Positions 50,459 through 60,097 of a stretch of 64,000 bases of DNA are shown here, one piece after another (the stretch's first letter is position 1; the number at the start of each line of letters is the position of its first letter). The notes under the pieces were generated by a model. That model had not been told where the DNA came from. It searched no databases and worked only from the letters and a program-made list of their open reading frames with translations. The position numbers were made by a program, and so were the translations under genes. Source of the stretch: Pseudoalteromonas sp. MSK9-3 (lineage in GTDB: Bacteria > Pseudomonadota > Gammaproteobacteria > Enterobacterales > Alteromonadaceae); the NCBI RefSeq assembly GCF_003590335.1, contig NZ_MIET01000009.1, positions 1 to 64,000 on the forward strand, in the 5' to 3' direction.

Positions 50459-51247
50459 ATGCGCGAAAATACCCCTTTAACTATTTATGGAGAGACATTC
50501 TCTAATCGTTTACTGATCGGCTCTGCGCTGTATCCATCACCCAAAATTATGCAAGAATCAATTGTAGCGGCTGGTTCGCAAATTGTGACTGTGTCATTAC
50601 GTCGACAAAATTCGGTTGCTGCCGGAGAGGATTTTTGGCAGTTGATCAAAGATACAGGGTTGACTGTGTTGCCTAATACCGCAGGGTGCCACAGTGTAAA
50701 AGAAGTCGTGACCTTGGCGAAGATGTGCCGCGAAGTGTTTGCCACTGATTGGATCAAATTAGAACTGATCGGCGACGAATATAATCTACAGCCCGATCCA
50801 ATTGCTTTATTAGAAGCGACTGAGATATTGTTAAATGATGGTTTTAAGGTTTTACCTTATTGCACCGATGACCTGGTTTTATGCCAACGCTTGGCTGCAT
50901 TAGGTTGTGAAGTATTGATGCCATGGGGAGCGCCTATTGGCACAGGTAAAGGGCTATTAAACCCCTATAATTTAACAACCATTCGTGAGCGGTTACCTGA
51001 CATGACATTGATTGTGGATGCCGGGCTCGGTTTGCCATCACACGCTTGCCAAGCGTTAGAAATGGGGTACGATGCGGTGCTATTAAACTCCGCGATTGCT
51101 GGGGCGGGTTGCCCTGTATCGATGGCGACTGCCTTTTCGCATGCTGTGAGTGCAGGGCGTGCAGCTTATGTGGCACAAGCGATGCCAGAAAAAGAGGTGG
51201 CAGCACCTTCAACCCCAACAATGGGGATGCCATTTTGGCACCAATAG
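50459..51247 (+). CDS. thiG: Thiazole synthase
   Basis: A TIM-barrel enzyme of 262 residues that joins deoxyxylulose phosphate, iminoglycine and ThiS sulfur to form the thiazole. The Schiff-base lysine is in [42 protein letters not shown] and [24 protein letters not shown] are family blocks. It directly follows thiS. Confidence 0.97.
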   Translation: MRENTPLTIYGETFSNRLLIGSALYPSPKIMQESIVAAGSQIVTVSLRRQNSVAAGEDFWQLIKDTGLTVLPNTAGCHSVKEVVTLAKMCREVFATDWIKLELIGDEYNLQPDPIALLEATEILLNDGFKVLPYCTDDLVLCQRLAALGCEVLMPWGAPIGTGKGLLNPYNLTTIRERLPDMTLIVDAGLGLPSHACQALEMGYDAVLLNSAIAGAGCPVSMATAFSHAVSAGRAAYVAQAMPEKEVAAPSTPTMGMPFWHQ

Positions 51248-51304
51248 TTTCGGTTTAAACGCGAGACTATAAACATTGAATGTGAATAATTTTAAGGAGT
51301 CTTT

Positions 51305-52825
51305 GTGGCTGATGTTGTATGGAGTATCGCTGGATCGGATTCGGGCGGTGGAGCAGGTATTCAAGCGGATATAAAAGCAATGCAAAGCTTTAATGTGCAT
51401 GCTTGTACTGTGATAACAGCGCTAACGGCGCAAAACAGTTTAGGGGTAGAAGCACTAAACGCCATGTCAACGGGTGTCATTGAGTCTCAACTACAAGCGC
51501 TTATTCACGATATGCCAGCCAAAGTAATAAAAATTGGTATGTTGGCAAACGTACAACAAATTCAATTGGTTGCTGAGCATTTAAGGCATTATAAGCAAAC
51601 ATGGTCAGAGCCGCCTGTTGTTGTTTATGATCCGGTGGCAATCGCCACCAGTGGTGATTTATTAACAGAAGAAGATACGGTTGATGCTCTGAAAACCCAC
51701 TTATTGCCTTTGGTTGATGTGATCACACCGAATACCCATGAAACGCAGCTGCTGACAGGCGTGTATTTAATCGGCCCCAGTGCAGTAAAAGAAGCGGCAC
51801 AAAAGTTACAGTCTTTTGGGGCTAAAGCGGTTGTTATTAAAGGGGGGCATTGGGACTTTCCAAAAGGGTATTGTGTCGATTTTGCTTTGTCAGCTGAGCA
51901 AGAAGCATATTGGTTAGGTAATGAAGCAGTTGTGACGCCGCATACTCATGGTACTGGGTGTAGTCTCTCGTCTGTTATTGCCGCTTGCTTAGCCAAAGGC
52001 TATCCACTTAAAGATGCGTTTATTTTGGGTAAAGCCTATATCAACAAGGGACTGAATATTGGTAGGCGCTATGGTGAAGGAATAGGGCCTGTTGCTCATA
52101 CGTCTTTTCCTGAAGAGTTACAGTACTTTCCGCAAGTAATAGAAGCTGGAAGCTGGCTAGGCGATGAACTTGAGTTGGAAACACCCTCTGAATTTAACTT
52201 TTCAGCGGGGTTTGCCAGTACCGGAGGGGAGCTAGGCTTATATGCTGTCGTTGATACGCTCGATTGGGTCGAAAAGTGTTTGGCTGCGGGTGTGCCAACA
52301 GTACAGTTGCGCGTTAAAGACGCTCAGTCACCGACCTTAGAGCAGGATATTGAAACGGCGATTACCTTAGGCAAAAAATACCAAGGGCGTGTCTTTATTA
52401 ATGATCATTGGCAGTTAGCTATTCAGCACGGCGCATATGGCGTGCATTTAGGCCAAGAGGACTTAGATAAAGCCAATTTAGCAGCCATTCAGGCCGCTGG
52501 ACTGTGTTTAGGCGTCTCAACACATGGCTTTTATGAAATGGTTCGTGCGCATAACTATCGGCCTAGCTATTTAGCGTTTGGTGCTATTTACCCAACTACG
52601 ACCAAAGATATGACAGGGCAAATTCAAGGCTTAGAGAAGTTACAGCATTTTGTCCCTTTGATGCGTGATAGCTACCCGACAGTCGCGATTGGGGGGATAG
52701 ATTTAACGCGTGCTGCACAAGTTGCCGATACTGGAGTGGGTAGTGTTGCTGTGGTACGAGCCATTACTGAAGCCGATGACTATGAAGCCGCTATCTCGCA
52801 ATTACAAGTTATGATCAATGGTTGA
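51305..52825 (+). CDS. thiDE: ThiD-ThiE fusion: HMP(-P) kinase and thiamine phosphate synthase
   Basis: A 506-residue bifunctional protein. Residues about 1-265 form the ribokinase-like ThiD (IAGSDSGGGAGIQADIKAM, DPVAIATSGDLL, catalytic loop HTHGTGCSLSS), which phosphorylates HMP and HMP-P. Residues about 305-500 form the TIM-barrel ThiE (YAVVDTLDWVEKCLAAGVPTVQLRVKD, FINDHWQLAIQHGAYGVHLGQED, GAIYPTTTKDM), which couples HMP-PP with thiazole phosphate. GTG start with AAGGAG upstream. The fusion makes the adjoining steps in one polypeptide. Confidence 0.95.
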   Translation: MADVVWSIAGSDSGGGAGIQADIKAMQSFNVHACTVITALTAQNSLGVEALNAMSTGVIESQLQALIHDMPAKVIKIGMLANVQQIQLVAEHLRHYKQTWSEPPVVVYDPVAIATSGDLLTEEDTVDALKTHLLPLVDVITPNTHETQLLTGVYLIGPSAVKEAAQKLQSFGAKAVVIKGGHWDFPKGYCVDFALSAEQEAYWLGNEAVVTPHTHGTGCSLSSVIAACLAKGYPLKDAFILGKAYINKGLNIGRRYGEGIGPVAHTSFPEELQYFPQVIEAGSWLGDELELETPSEFNFSAGFASTGGELGLYAVVDTLDWVEKCLAAGVPTVQLRVKDAQSPTLEQDIETAITLGKKYQGRVFINDHWQLAIQHGAYGVHLGQEDLDKANLAAIQAAGLCLGVSTHGFYEMVRAHNYRPSYLAFGAIYPTTTKDMTGQIQGLEKLQHFVPLMRDSYPTVAIGGIDLTRAAQVADTGVGSVAVVRAITEADDYEAAISQLQVMING

Positions 52826-53606
52826 ATCTAGCACCGGAGCACGCTCTTCTTTGAACGACGAGCCGCTGGTATTAACAGAGAAAGAACAGATCCGTTATAG
52901 CCGGCATTTACTGCTCAGTGAAGTTGGTTTAGAGGGACAGTTGGCGTTAAAGAATGCCCATGTGTGTGTTGTCGGCTGTGGTGGGCTAGGGAGTCCTGCC
53001 CTACTGTATTTGGCCGCAGCGGGTATTGGTAAATTAACCTTTATTGATAACGACGAAGTTGATTTGTCTAATCTACAGCGGCAAATTTTATACAAGGTAA
53101 ATCACTTAGGGCAGGAAAAAACAAAAGCGGCGAGTAAAGTGTTAGCCAGTTTGAACAACCAGATTGATGTGCAGCCAATTAATGCGCGCATTGATGCAGA
53201 CAATATGATGCAGCACATCGGCTTTCCTGATGTCGTGCTAGATTGTAGTGATAATTATCAAACGCGTTATTTATTGAATCGCTTTTGTTCTAAGCACCAC
53301 ATCATTTTGATATCTGGTGCCGCAATTGGTACGCAAGGTCAAGTGATGCATTTTGATTTTAGGCGACCATCAGCATGTTACGCATGTGTATTTCCGCAAA
53401 ATGATCATGACGCGCCACTCAATTGCGATAACTTTGGCGTATTAGGGCCCTTACTGGGCATGATAGGGTCGATGCAGGCATTATTGGCGGTGAATATGCT
53501 ACTGGGACACGTATCCGGTAGTGGTATGCGGCAAGTTGAGGCGATGGGGCTCTCTGTACGAGAATTTCAGTTGCATGTTGACCCTGAATGTCACAATTGT
53601 GGGTGA
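52818..53606 (+). CDS. thiF: ThiF-type sulfur carrier adenylyltransferase
   Basis: A 262-residue E1-like enzyme that adenylates the ThiS C terminus. The nucleotide site is VVGCGGLGSPALLYLAAAGIG followed by FIDNDEVDLSNLQRQ; the substrate arginine and Asp are in LDCSDNYQTRY. Zinc ligands are the CYAC and CHNC pairs. No rhodanese domain is fused, unlike MoeZ. It overlaps thiDE by 8 bases, and a strong terminator ends the operon. A MoeB role is possible but the context favours thiamine. Confidence 0.93.
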   Translation: MVESSTGARSSLNDEPLVLTEKEQIRYSRHLLLSEVGLEGQLALKNAHVCVVGCGGLGSPALLYLAAAGIGKLTFIDNDEVDLSNLQRQILYKVNHLGQEKTKAASKVLASLNNQIDVQPINARIDADNMMQHIGFPDVVLDCSDNYQTRYLLNRFCSKHHIILISGAAIGTQGQVMHFDFRRPSACYACVFPQNDHDAPLNCDNFGVLGPLLGMIGSMQALLAVNMLLGHVSGSGMRQVEAMGLSVREFQLHVDPECHNCG

Positions 53607-53630
53607 CTGTCGGGCGCTGACGATATCGTT

Positions 53631-53662
53631 AAAAAAAGCCTGCGTTTTGCAGGCTTTTTTTT
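53631..53662. terminator. Bidirectional terminator between thiF and psd
   Basis: GCCTGC and GCAGGC (53638-53643 with 53649-53654), extended by seven A-T pairs, form a long hairpin with A-run and T-run flanks. It closes both the thi operon and the convergent psd gene. Confidence 0.95.
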
Positions 53663-53679
53663 ATAAAGAACAGCGGTTT

Positions 53680-54549
53680 TTAAGCAGACACTCTTTGGGC
53701 AAACGGAGTACCCATACGAGTGATTGTTTCAGGCAGCTCGCCTTCTAAGAAATCAGCTTCATTGGCACCCCAGGCTAAAATAACCGTTGAGCCTAATTTA
53801 AAGCGACCCATTTCTTCGCCTTTTTTCAAATGAACGGCATTTGTGCCACTCTCAGGGTAATCCCAACTAAATACGTCTTTACCAGCAGGGGGAGTTACTG
53901 TGCCCGCCCAAATGGTTTCAATACTGGCGACTATTGTTGCGCCAACCAAAACCATGGCTAATGGGCCCATGGCAGTATCAAAAATGGCCACAACGCGTTC
54001 ATTACGAGCAAATAAATTTGGGACATTTTGTGCTGTTAGTGGGTTGACCGAAAATAAGTCACCAGGCACATAAATCATGCGTTTTAGCACGCCATCAACC
54101 GGCATGTGAATACGGTGGTAATCTTTTGGAGCAAGGTAAATACAAGCAAATTTGCCGCCTAAAAAAGGCGAAACATCTTCTTCTTTACCACCAAGCAAGG
54201 TTTGTAGGCTGTAATCGTGGCCTTTAGCTTGAATAATTTGTCCATCAACGACATCGCCTAATTGGCTAATTGCACCATCAACCGGATGAGCAACGATATG
54301 CTCCTCTTCTGCAAGGGGGCGGATCCCCGGCTTTAACGGGCGAGTAAAAAACTCATTGAAGGTTTTATAATGAGCGGGATCTTCATATAACGCTTCACGC
54401 ATATTAATTTTGTATTGCTTGATGAAAAGTTTAATTAACTGTGTGGTTAATGCGCCCGCTTGTGCTGCAGCAAGTTTACCGACAAGGCGTGATATGGCAT
54501 GCTTTGGCATAGCATATTGCATGGCAATTTTAAATTTATCCAAGTTCAC
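53680..54549 (-). CDS. psd: Phosphatidylserine decarboxylase proenzyme
   Basis: A 289-residue inner membrane enzyme that makes phosphatidylethanolamine. It cleaves itself at the LGST motif (G253/S254 in RFKLGSTVI) to form the pyruvoyl group. The charge-relay residues D91 (HPVDGAIS) and H148 (YHRIHMP) match E. coli. GTG start with AGGA 8 bases upstream. It follows rsgA by about 50 bases, the same rsgA-psd order as in E. coli. Confidence 0.96.
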   Translation of the reverse strand: MNLDKFKIAMQYAMPKHAISRLVGKLAAAQAGALTTQLIKLFIKQYKINMREALYEDPAHYKTFNEFFTRPLKPGIRPLAEEEHIVAHPVDGAISQLGDVVDGQIIQAKGHDYSLQTLLGGKEEDVSPFLGGKFACIYLAPKDYHRIHMPVDGVLKRMIYVPGDLFSVNPLTAQNVPNLFARNERVVAIFDTAMGPLAMVLVGATIVASIETIWAGTVTPPAGKDVFSWDYPESGTNAVHLKKGEEMGRFKLGSTVILAWGANEADFLEGELPETITRMGTPFAQRVSA

Positions 54550-54600
54550 TTTACGATTCCTAAAAAATTTGAATTAGTCTAACATACTTTTAGTTTGCGC

Positions 54601-55659
54601 TTAGACGCGCGGTGCTCTAGCGCCTGCTCGGCCATCAGCCATGGACTCAAGTATGCGATGATAGCTATCAAAACGTAATTGGCTGATTTTTCCTTGCTCA
54701 ACCGCTTCAATTAACAAGCAACCTGGGTCGTTCAAATGTTTACAGTCTCTAAAGCGGCATCCGCCGATATACTCTCTAAACTCTTTAAAACAAAAAGTCA
54801 CACGTTCAACATCAAGGTGCCATAAACCAAATTCGCGAATACCCGGTGAATCAATGAGATTACCGCCTGATGGCAAATGATGTAGTCGAGAAACCGTGGT
54901 GGTGTGCTGACCTAGCCCGCTGTTTTCTGACACTTGTTTCGTCAGAATATCTGCATTGGGTAAAACCGTGTTCACCAAAGTCGACTTACCCACACCAGAT
55001 TGGCCAACGAAGATACTGTTTTTATCTACAAGCTGCTGTTTTAGTTCATCAATGCCTTGCTTTGATTTATTACTCACCAGCAAAACTTTATATCCTAACT
55101 CGCGATAAATATCGAGGACCTCTTCGATGATCTGTAGTCCTTCGTCATCGAGTAAATCAATTTTATTGAGTACTAAAATAGGCTCAATACCCATATCTTC
55201 ACAGGCAACCAAATAACGGTCGATAATTTGCGGTGTAAACTCAGGTAAGACAGCAGAAACCATTAATATTTGATCAATATTGGCCGCAACGACTTTAATG
55301 CCATCATAAAAGTCGGGGCGAGTGAGTTGACTACGACGCTCTTCTGTTGCTTCAATTACGCCGGCCAAATCACCTTCGCTGACTTTTGCGCGACGAAATA
55401 TCACTTCATCACCACAGACTAAGTTTGATACGGTACGGCGAATATTACAGCGTAAGACTTCACCATTGTGCGTTTCAATATCGGCATGTTGACCAAAACG
55501 GCTGAGTACCACAGCAGATTCGGTTGGGCCTAAATTATCGGCCTGCCATGTCGTATCTGTTGTGTCTGCTTTTTGCTGTTTAGCTTTATGCAAACGTTTT
55601 TGGTGGTTGGCGCTTATCCGTCTGGATTGGCCTTTACTAAGTTTCTTTTGTTTTGCCAT
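54601..55659 (-). CDS. rsgA: Small ribosomal subunit biogenesis GTPase RsgA
   Basis: A 352-residue circularly permuted GTPase that tests 30S maturation. The order is OB fold (about 55-120), G4 NKIDLL, then G1 [11 protein letters not shown]3 DSPG, and the C-terminal zinc knuckle [14 protein letters not shown]. The N-terminal basic tail [20 protein letters not shown] is typical. I chose ATG at 55659 over a GTG two codons upstream. It is divergent from orn, as in enteric bacteria. Confidence 0.96.
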   Translation of the reverse strand: MAKQKKLSKGQSRRISANHQKRLHKAKQQKADTTDTTWQADNLGPTESAVVLSRFGQHADIETHNGEVLRCNIRRTVSNLVCGDEVIFRRAKVSEGDLAGVIEATEERRSQLTRPDFYDGIKVVAANIDQILMVSAVLPEFTPQIIDRYLVACEDMGIEPILVLNKIDLLDDEGLQIIEEVLDIYRELGYKVLLVSNKSKQGIDELKQQLVDKNSIFVGQSGVGKSTLVNTVLPNADILTKQVSENSGLGQHTTTVSRLHHLPSGGNLIDSPGIREFGLWHLDVERVTFCFKEFREYIGGCRFRDCKHLNDPGCLLIEAVEQGKISQLRFDSYHRILESMADGRAGARAPRV

Positions 55660-55863
55660 GTTCACTTTGATCTTTCGTTCACAACAGGAAATTTGTTTAA
55701 ATTTGCCTATTAATGTACTGTTTGTTTTGTGAGCCGCATGTAATTGGTCTATAACTCAATTAAATGCCCCGCTTTTTAAAAAAAAGCTTTAGGTCAACTG
55801 ATGAAGCTAATATGATATATCTTATTGCACTGGATCTAAAGGAAAGTACCGCTAAGGTAGTTT

Positions 55864-56409
55864 ATGTCTTTTAATGAATCAAATTTGATTTGGCTTGATC
55901 TCGAAATGACGGGGTTAGAACCAAAAACAGATAAAATACTAGAAATAGCCACAGTGATCACTGATGGCGACTTAAATATATTGGCTGAAGGGCCAGTAAT
56001 CGCGGTTCATCAAAGTGATGAGCTCCTTGATGGTATGGACGAGTGGTGTACAAACCAGCACGGCCGTTCTGGGTTAACTGCGCGCTGTAAAGTAAGCAAG
56101 TTCACTGAAGAAGATGCCATTAAACAAACATTAGATTTTTTGAAAGCATGGGTACCGCCAGCTAAATCACCAATGTGTGGTAATTCAATTGGTCAAGATC
56201 GTCGATTTTTAAATAAATATATGCCAGAACTTGAAGCGTATTTTCATTATCGCAATTTAGATGTGAGTACAGTGAAAGAGTTGGCACGACGTTGGAAGCC
56301 TGAATTACTGAAAGATGTGACGAAAAAAAGCTCACACCTTGCTTTGGATGACATCAAAGACTCAATTATGGAATTAAAGGTATACCAACAAAAATTCTTT
56401 AATCTGTAA
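55864..56409 (+). CDS. orn: Oligoribonuclease
   Basis: A 181-residue DEDDh 3'-5' exonuclease that degrades very short RNAs and pGpG, the product of c-di-GMP hydrolysis. Catalytic residues D12 and E14 are in [18 protein letters not shown] and [11 protein letters not shown] carry the others. Length and start match E. coli Orn. It is divergent from rsgA and followed by the tRNA-Gly cluster. Confidence 0.97.
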   Translation: MSFNESNLIWLDLEMTGLEPKTDKILEIATVITDGDLNILAEGPVIAVHQSDELLDGMDEWCTNQHGRSGLTARCKVSKFTEEDAIKQTLDFLKAWVPPAKSPMCGNSIGQDRRFLNKYMPELEAYFHYRNLDVSTVKELARRWKPELLKDVTKKSSHLALDDIKDSIMELKVYQQKFFNL

Positions 56410-56417
56410 AAAAGTGC

Positions 56418-56445
56418 TTGCAAAGCTTTTTTTATCTTGTAAAAT
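56418..56445 (+). promoter_or_regulatory. Probable promoter of the tRNA-Gly cluster
   Basis: TTGCAA and TAAAAT are spaced 16 bases apart and followed by a GC-rich discriminator CCTGCCCCGC, which is typical of stable RNA promoters under stringent control. It begins 9 bases after the orn stop codon. A terminator-like hairpin lies between it and the first tRNA. Confidence 0.55.
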
Positions 56446-56449
56446 CCTG

Positions 56450-56484
56450 CCCCGCTTAAGACGAGAAGCCTTGCGGGGTTTTTT
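56450..56484 (+). terminator. Terminator-like hairpin upstream of the tRNA-Gly cluster
   Basis: CCCCGC (56450-56455) pairs with GCGGGG (56473-56478), followed by TTTTTT. It may end orn transcripts. As the best tRNA promoter lies upstream of it, it may instead attenuate or help process the tRNA transcript. Confidence 0.7.
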
Positions 56485-56513
56485 ATACCAGACTTAAGCG
56501 CGTAAGTTATAAA

Positions 56514-56589
56514 GCGGCACTAGCTCAGTTGGTAGAGCGCGACCTTGCCAAGGTCGAGGTCACGAGTTCGAGCCTCGTGTGCCGCTCCA
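56514..56589 (+). tRNA. tRNA-Gly (anticodon GCC), copy 1
   Basis: A 76-base cloverleaf: acceptor stem GCGGCAC/GTGCCGC, D arm GCTC/GAGC, anticodon stem CGACC/GGTCG with loop TTGCCAA (anticodon GCC, reading GGC and GGU), T arm ACGAG/CTCGT with TTCGAGC loop, discriminator T and encoded CCA. Confidence 0.98.
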
Positions 56590-56614
56590 AATTTTTTAAC
56601 TTACACATTGTGAT

Positions 56615-56690
56615 GCGGCACTAGCTCAGTTGGTAGAGCGCGACCTTGCCAAGGTCGAGGTCACGAGTTCGAGCCTCGTGTGCCGCTCCA
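56615..56690 (+). tRNA. tRNA-Gly (anticodon GCC), copy 2
   Basis: Identical in all 76 bases to the first copy, 25 bases downstream of it, with encoded CCA. The short spacer points to one polycistronic tRNA transcript. Confidence 0.98.
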
Positions 56691-56725
56691 ATTTCATATT
56701 TATCTGACCCGGTCAGATCTGCGAT

Positions 56726-56801
56726 GCGGCACTAGCTCAGTTGGTAGAGCGCGACCTTGCCAAGGTCGAGGTCACGAGTTCGAGCCTCGTGTGCCGCTCC
56801 A
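56726..56801 (+). tRNA. tRNA-Gly (anticodon GCC), copy 3
   Basis: Identical to copies 1 and 2, 35 bases after copy 2. The spacer before it contains the palindrome TCTGACCCGGTCAGA (56703-56717), which may be a processing hairpin. It is followed by the T-rich stretch ATCTTTTTTATC. Confidence 0.98.
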
Positions 56802-56866
56802 ATCTTTTTTATCTTCTTGTTTTATATTTCCTTCTTTTAGCATTGCTAATTTCCTAAAAAATCTTA

Positions 56867-56895
56867 TTGCGTATTTTTCAATCTACGCGTAAAAT
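56867..56895 (+). promoter_or_regulatory. Promoter of the rpsF operon
   Basis: TTGCGT and TAAAAT are spaced 17 bases apart, with a GC-rich ACGCGC discriminator. It lies about 90 bases before rpsF, right for a ribosomal protein operon promoter under growth-rate control. Confidence 0.75.
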
Positions 56896-56925
56896 ACGCG
56901 CTCATTTCGGCTATCATATTTAGTT

Positions 56926-56961
56926 CCTTGCCTTACCCCGACTGGCCGAAACGGGACAAGG
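56926..56961 (+). promoter_or_regulatory. Possible S6:S18 autoregulatory leader of rpsF
   Basis: The rpsF leader folds into CCTTG/CAAGG (56926-56930 with 56957-56961) enclosing CCCG/CGGG with an asymmetric internal loop and CCG trinucleotides. This resembles the S6:S18 leader known in many bacteria, by which the S6-S18 pair represses its own mRNA. Match judged by eye only. Confidence 0.5.
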
Positions 56962-56985
56962 CTATATTAACCGTAAGGAATATCC

Positions 56986-57327
56986 ATGCGTCATTACGAA
57001 ATCGTATTCATGGTTCACCCAGATCAAAGTGAGCAAGTACCTGGTATGATCGAGCGTTATACTGGTTCTATCACTGAAGCTGGTGGCACTATTCACCGTC
57101 TTGAAGACTGGGGCCGTCGTCAATTGGCATACCCAATCGAAAAGCTTCATAAAGCACACTATGTTCTTATGAACGTTGAAGCAACAACTGAAGTAATCAA
57201 CGAGCTTGAAACTTCTTTCCGCTACAACGATGCAGTACTTCGTAACTTAGTTATGCGTACTAAAACTGCTGTAACTGAAGCATCTCCTCTTGTAAGAGAA
57301 GAGAAAAAAGAAGCAGCTACTGCTTAA
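56986..57327 (+). CDS. rpsF: 30S ribosomal protein S6
   Basis: A 113-residue ribosomal protein that pairs with S18 in the platform of the small subunit. It begins [21 protein letters not shown] and has [14 protein letters not shown] and [11 protein letters not shown], all typical of S6. The C terminus is short and lacks the poly-Glu acceptor tail of E. coli S6. First gene of rpsF-priB-rpsR-rplI. TAAGGA precedes the ATG. Confidence 0.98.
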   Translation: MRHYEIVFMVHPDQSEQVPGMIERYTGSITEAGGTIHRLEDWGRRQLAYPIEKLHKAHYVLMNVEATTEVINELETSFRYNDAVLRNLVMRTKTAVTEASPLVREEKKEAATA

Positions 57328-57363
57328 TCGTTATTGACTCTGGATATTGACTGAGGGTTTGCG

Positions 57364-57690
57364 GTGCAACAACAGGCTGACCTGTATACAAATCAATATG
57401 TGCTTTCGGGCATGATTTGTAAAACACCCAAATTTAGTCAAAGTCCTGCTGGTATTCCACATTGCATTTTTGTTCTTGAACATAAATCAATGCAAATTGA
57501 AGCTGATCTTAACCGTAATAGTTATGTTCGACTTCAAGTGGTTGCTAGCGGGGAATCATTCCAGGATCAAACTCAGCATTTATACGTTGGGCAGGCAATA
57601 CAAGTCCGCGGTTTTCTAAACCGTCACGAAAGCCGAAGTGGTTTGAGTCAACTTGTGTTACATGCACAACATATTGAAAGAATTAATTGA
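57364..57690 (+). CDS. priB: Primosomal replication protein PriB
   Basis: A 108-residue OB-fold single-stranded DNA-binding protein of the PriA-PriB restart primosome. [25 protein letters not shown] and [26 protein letters not shown] match the family. GTG start with GAGGG upstream. Its place between rpsF and rpsR is conserved in gammaproteobacteria. Together with rep, restart functions appear twice in this window. Confidence 0.96.
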   Translation: MQQQADLYTNQYVLSGMICKTPKFSQSPAGIPHCIFVLEHKSMQIEADLNRNSYVRLQVVASGESFQDQTQHLYVGQAIQVRGFLNRHESRSGLSQLVLHAQHIERIN

Positions 57691-57700
57691 GGAATTACTC

Positions 57701-57928
57701 ATGGCACGTTATTTCAGACGTCGTAAGTTCTGCCGTTTTAAAGCGGAAGGCGTACAACAAATCGATTATAAAGATCTAGCTACTCTTAGAAACTATGTAA
57801 CAGAAAGTGGCAAAATCGTACCTAGCCGTATTACAGGTACTAGCGCTAAATACCAGCGCCAGCTAGCAACTGCTATCAAGCGTGCTCGCTACTTAGCCCT
57901 TCTTCCATACACTGACTTACATAAGTAA
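57701..57928 (+). CDS. rpsR: 30S ribosomal protein S18
   Basis: A 75-residue ribosomal protein; [25 protein letters not shown] and [18 protein letters not shown] are nearly invariant S18 blocks. The ATG at 57701 has GAGGAA upstream; the frame extends into priB but those residues are not S18. Confidence 0.98.
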
Positions 57929-57963
57929 GCAGCGGATTAACAGTTTTTAAAAGGTGTAGAGAT

Positions 57964-58416
57964 ATGCAAGTTATTCTACTAGACAAGATCGCTAACCTAG
58001 GTGGCCTAGGTGACCAGGTTGCAGTTAAATCTGGCTTCGCACGTAACTTCTTATTCCCGAAGGGTAGAGCGGTTCCTGCGACTAAAGCAAATATCGAAAC
58101 TTTCGAAGCACGTCGTGCTGAACTAGAAGCGAAAATCGCTGAAGGGTTAGTTGCGGCTCAAGCGCGCGCTGACAAACTTGAAGCATTAGCTGAAGTTACT
58201 TTAGTATCTAAAGCTGGTGACGAAGGTAAGCTATTCGGTTCTATCGGTACTCGCGACATCGCTGACGCTATCTCAGCTGTTGGTGTTGAAGTTGCTAAGT
58301 CAGAAGTTCGTCTACCTCTAGGTACTATCCGTGAGACTGGCGAATTTGACGTTGCAATCGCAGTACATTCAGACGTAACAGCTACTATTAAAGTAATCGT
58401 TATTGCTGAAGCTTAA
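57964..58416 (+). CDS. rplI: 50S ribosomal protein L9
   Basis: A 150-residue two-domain L9. The N-terminal domain is [22 protein letters not shown] with [17 protein letters not shown], then a long helix of Ala, Glu and Arg (about 42-75), and a C-terminal domain with [16 protein letters not shown]. Last gene of the operon, followed by a terminator. Confidence 0.98.
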   Translation: MQVILLDKIANLGGLGDQVAVKSGFARNFLFPKGRAVPATKANIETFEARRAELEAKIAEGLVAAQARADKLEALAEVTLVSKAGDEGKLFGSIGTRDIADAISAVGVEVAKSEVRLPLGTIRETGEFDVAIAVHSDVTATIKVIVIAEA

Positions 58417-58427
58417 TCTTTATTAAG

Positions 58428-58459
58428 CAAAGCCGTGCATGCCAATGTGCGGCTTTTTA
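58428..58459 (+). terminator. Terminator of the rpsF-rplI operon
   Basis: AGCCGTGCA (58431-58439) pairs with TGTGCGGCT (58446-58454) with two G-U pairs, followed by TTTTAG. It lies 12 bases after the rplI stop codon. Confidence 0.85.
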
Positions 58460-58741
58460 GTTTCCTTCCCCTGAAAAATAAAAACAATTCATATTTTCAG
58501 TGTAAAAATCGGTTGTTATAACAACAAAAAGATGGCTACACAGGATGTACATAACCGTTTAAGTTCTTAATAAGAGCATTATGCTCATTTTATTGATTTA
58601 GATTGGGCTCGTCATAATTTTTAAATATATGCTGAATGTGATAATTTGGTTAATAAATAAGTATTAACAAAATACAACTCAGTCTATACTTGTTCCTGTT
58701 ATTGGTTTTATGACAGCGTTATCATTTGTTTTGGAGTTTAT

Positions 58742-59155
58742 GTGCAAATACGTTCATTAAAAGGGTTTACCTTAACTGAGTTACTTATCTCGGTGTTGAT
58801 TGTTGCTGTGCTTGGCAGTTTGGCCTTGCCTTCTTATTTTCAGTATGTTCAAGAGAGTCGCCGCTCTGAAGCACAGCAAAACATGCTGCAAGTTGCGGCC
58901 ATTTTAGAGCGTATTTATTCTCGAAATGGGGGCTACCCTGATGCCAGCAGCTTTTCGCCAACGCAAACAGACAGTGAATATGACTTTATTTACGTGAACT
59001 TAGAAAAGCCTGAGGGCGCTGGGGACTTCCGTAGTCTGGCATTTTTATTGTCGGCAAAGCCTAAAACAGGAGGGCCGCAAATCACAGATAAGTGCGGTAC
59101 GTTAACGCTTAACCACCAAGGTATAAAAGGGGCAGTAGACAATGATTGTTGGTAA
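58742..59155 (+). CDS. Type IV pilin-like protein, PilE type
   Basis: A 137-residue prepilin. The leader MQIRSLKG ends in the Gly-1 processed by PilD, and the mature start FTLTELLISVLIVAVLGSLALP has Glu at +5. Two cysteines near the C terminus (DKCGTL and DNDCW) would form the D-loop disulfide. It is the first of five overlapping pilin genes and fits PilE, a minor pilin that links the priming complex to the fibre. GTG start with GGAG upstream. The rest of the pilus machinery is not here. Confidence 0.88.
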   Translation: MQIRSLKGFTLTELLISVLIVAVLGSLALPSYFQYVQESRRSEAQQNMLQVAAILERIYSRNGGYPDASSFSPTQTDSEYDFIYVNLEKPEGAGDFRSLAFLLSAKPKTGGPQITDKCGTLTLNHQGIKGAVDNDCW

Positions 59156-59606
59156 ATTTAAAAAAACTCAGGGTTTTACGTTAATCGAGTTACTTATTAC
59201 AGTAACCATTATCGCGGTATTAGCTAGCTTGGCAGCGCCCTCATTTGCAGCTTTCATTAAACAAGACCGCTTAACAACGAGCGCTAACCACTTAAGTGCT
59301 GTTTATAAATTTGCGCGGAGTGAAGCAGTTAAACGTGTTGAAACCATTACACTTACTCAAGATGAGAATAGTTGGTTGGTACAAGCTACACGTAATGATG
59401 TTGTTGTTACGCTGAAGCGTTTTGAACCGTTGCATGAAAGTATAGATGTAGGCTTGGTTGAGCGAATTGTTCGCTCCACAGGGGAACTAAACTTGGCCAG
59501 TAATATCTTAGTAACAGATAAAGATAATAGTACGACAGATTTACGTTTATGTATTTTACAAAGTGGTCAAAGCTGGGTTGATAAGGCTGTGAACAATTGC
59601 GCATGA
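59142..59606 (+). CDS. Minor pseudopilin FimT/GspH type
   Basis: A 154-residue prepilin: leader MIVGKFKKTQG, mature FTLIELLITVTIIAVLASLAAPSF with Glu+5. The GspH/FimT pattern AFIKQDRLTTSANHLSAVYKFARSEAVKR follows. It overlaps the previous gene by 14 bases and pilV by four (ATGA). By position and family it corresponds to FimT/FimU of the type IV pilus tip complex. Confidence 0.88.
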   Translation: MIVGKFKKTQGFTLIELLITVTIIAVLASLAAPSFAAFIKQDRLTTSANHLSAVYKFARSEAVKRVETITLTQDENSWLVQATRNDVVVTLKRFEPLHESIDVGLVERIVRSTGELNLASNILVTDKDNSTTDLRLCILQSGQSWVDKAVNNCA

Positions 59607-60097
59607 GAAAGAATGGTTTTTCGCTGCTAGAAGTCATGGTGTCTATGCTTATTGCTGGACTTGCCTTGTTAGGCCTTGCTGCGACGCAATTAAAATCATT
59701 ACAATTTGCTAATAATAGCTTTGATTACACAATCTCCTTAATACAAGGGCAAAATGCAATAGAACGTTTATGGGTACGATGGTGTGAAGTACAAACAAAT
59801 AATATTAATGTCACATCGCCTGCATTTATGGCCTTTTTGAGCCCTGATTTGTCTATTTCACATCGTTATACATTGCAGCCTATTGTGATTACTCCTTCTG
59901 CAAACCCTACGAATGTGGTTCAATCAACAGAAATGACGTTTACAGTCAATTGGGTAGATAAACGCACGCTTGAATCAGATAAAACAACGTATAATATAAC
60001 TGATCAGGTCAGCTTAAATACCAGTTATATACCACTACCACCTAATATACCAGCAACCTCATCACAGCCAGAAAGTGGGTGTACGATATTAAAATGA
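59603..60097 (+). CDS. pilV: Minor pilin PilV type
   Basis: A 164-residue prepilin: leader MRKNG, mature FSLLEVMVSMLIAGLALLGLAATQLKSLQ, the PilV pattern with Glu+5, and QGQNAIERLWVRWCEV after it. The ATG overlaps the fimT stop (ATGA). Second in a typical fimT-pilV-pilW-pilX order. Confidence 0.87.
   Translation: MRKNGFSLLEVMVSMLIAGLALLGLAATQLKSLQFANNSFDYTISLIQGQNAIERLWVRWCEVQTNNINVTSPAFMAFLSPDLSISHRYTLQPIVITPSANPTNVVQSTEMTFTVNWVDKRTLESDKTTYNITDQVSLNTSYIPLPPNIPATSSQPESGCTILK

Noticed and set aside
56514..56801. Three evenly spaced 76-base repeats that could suggest a CRISPR array
   Set aside because: Each repeat is a complete tRNA-Gly(GCC) with encoded CCA; spacers are only 25 and 35 bases and no cas genes are present.
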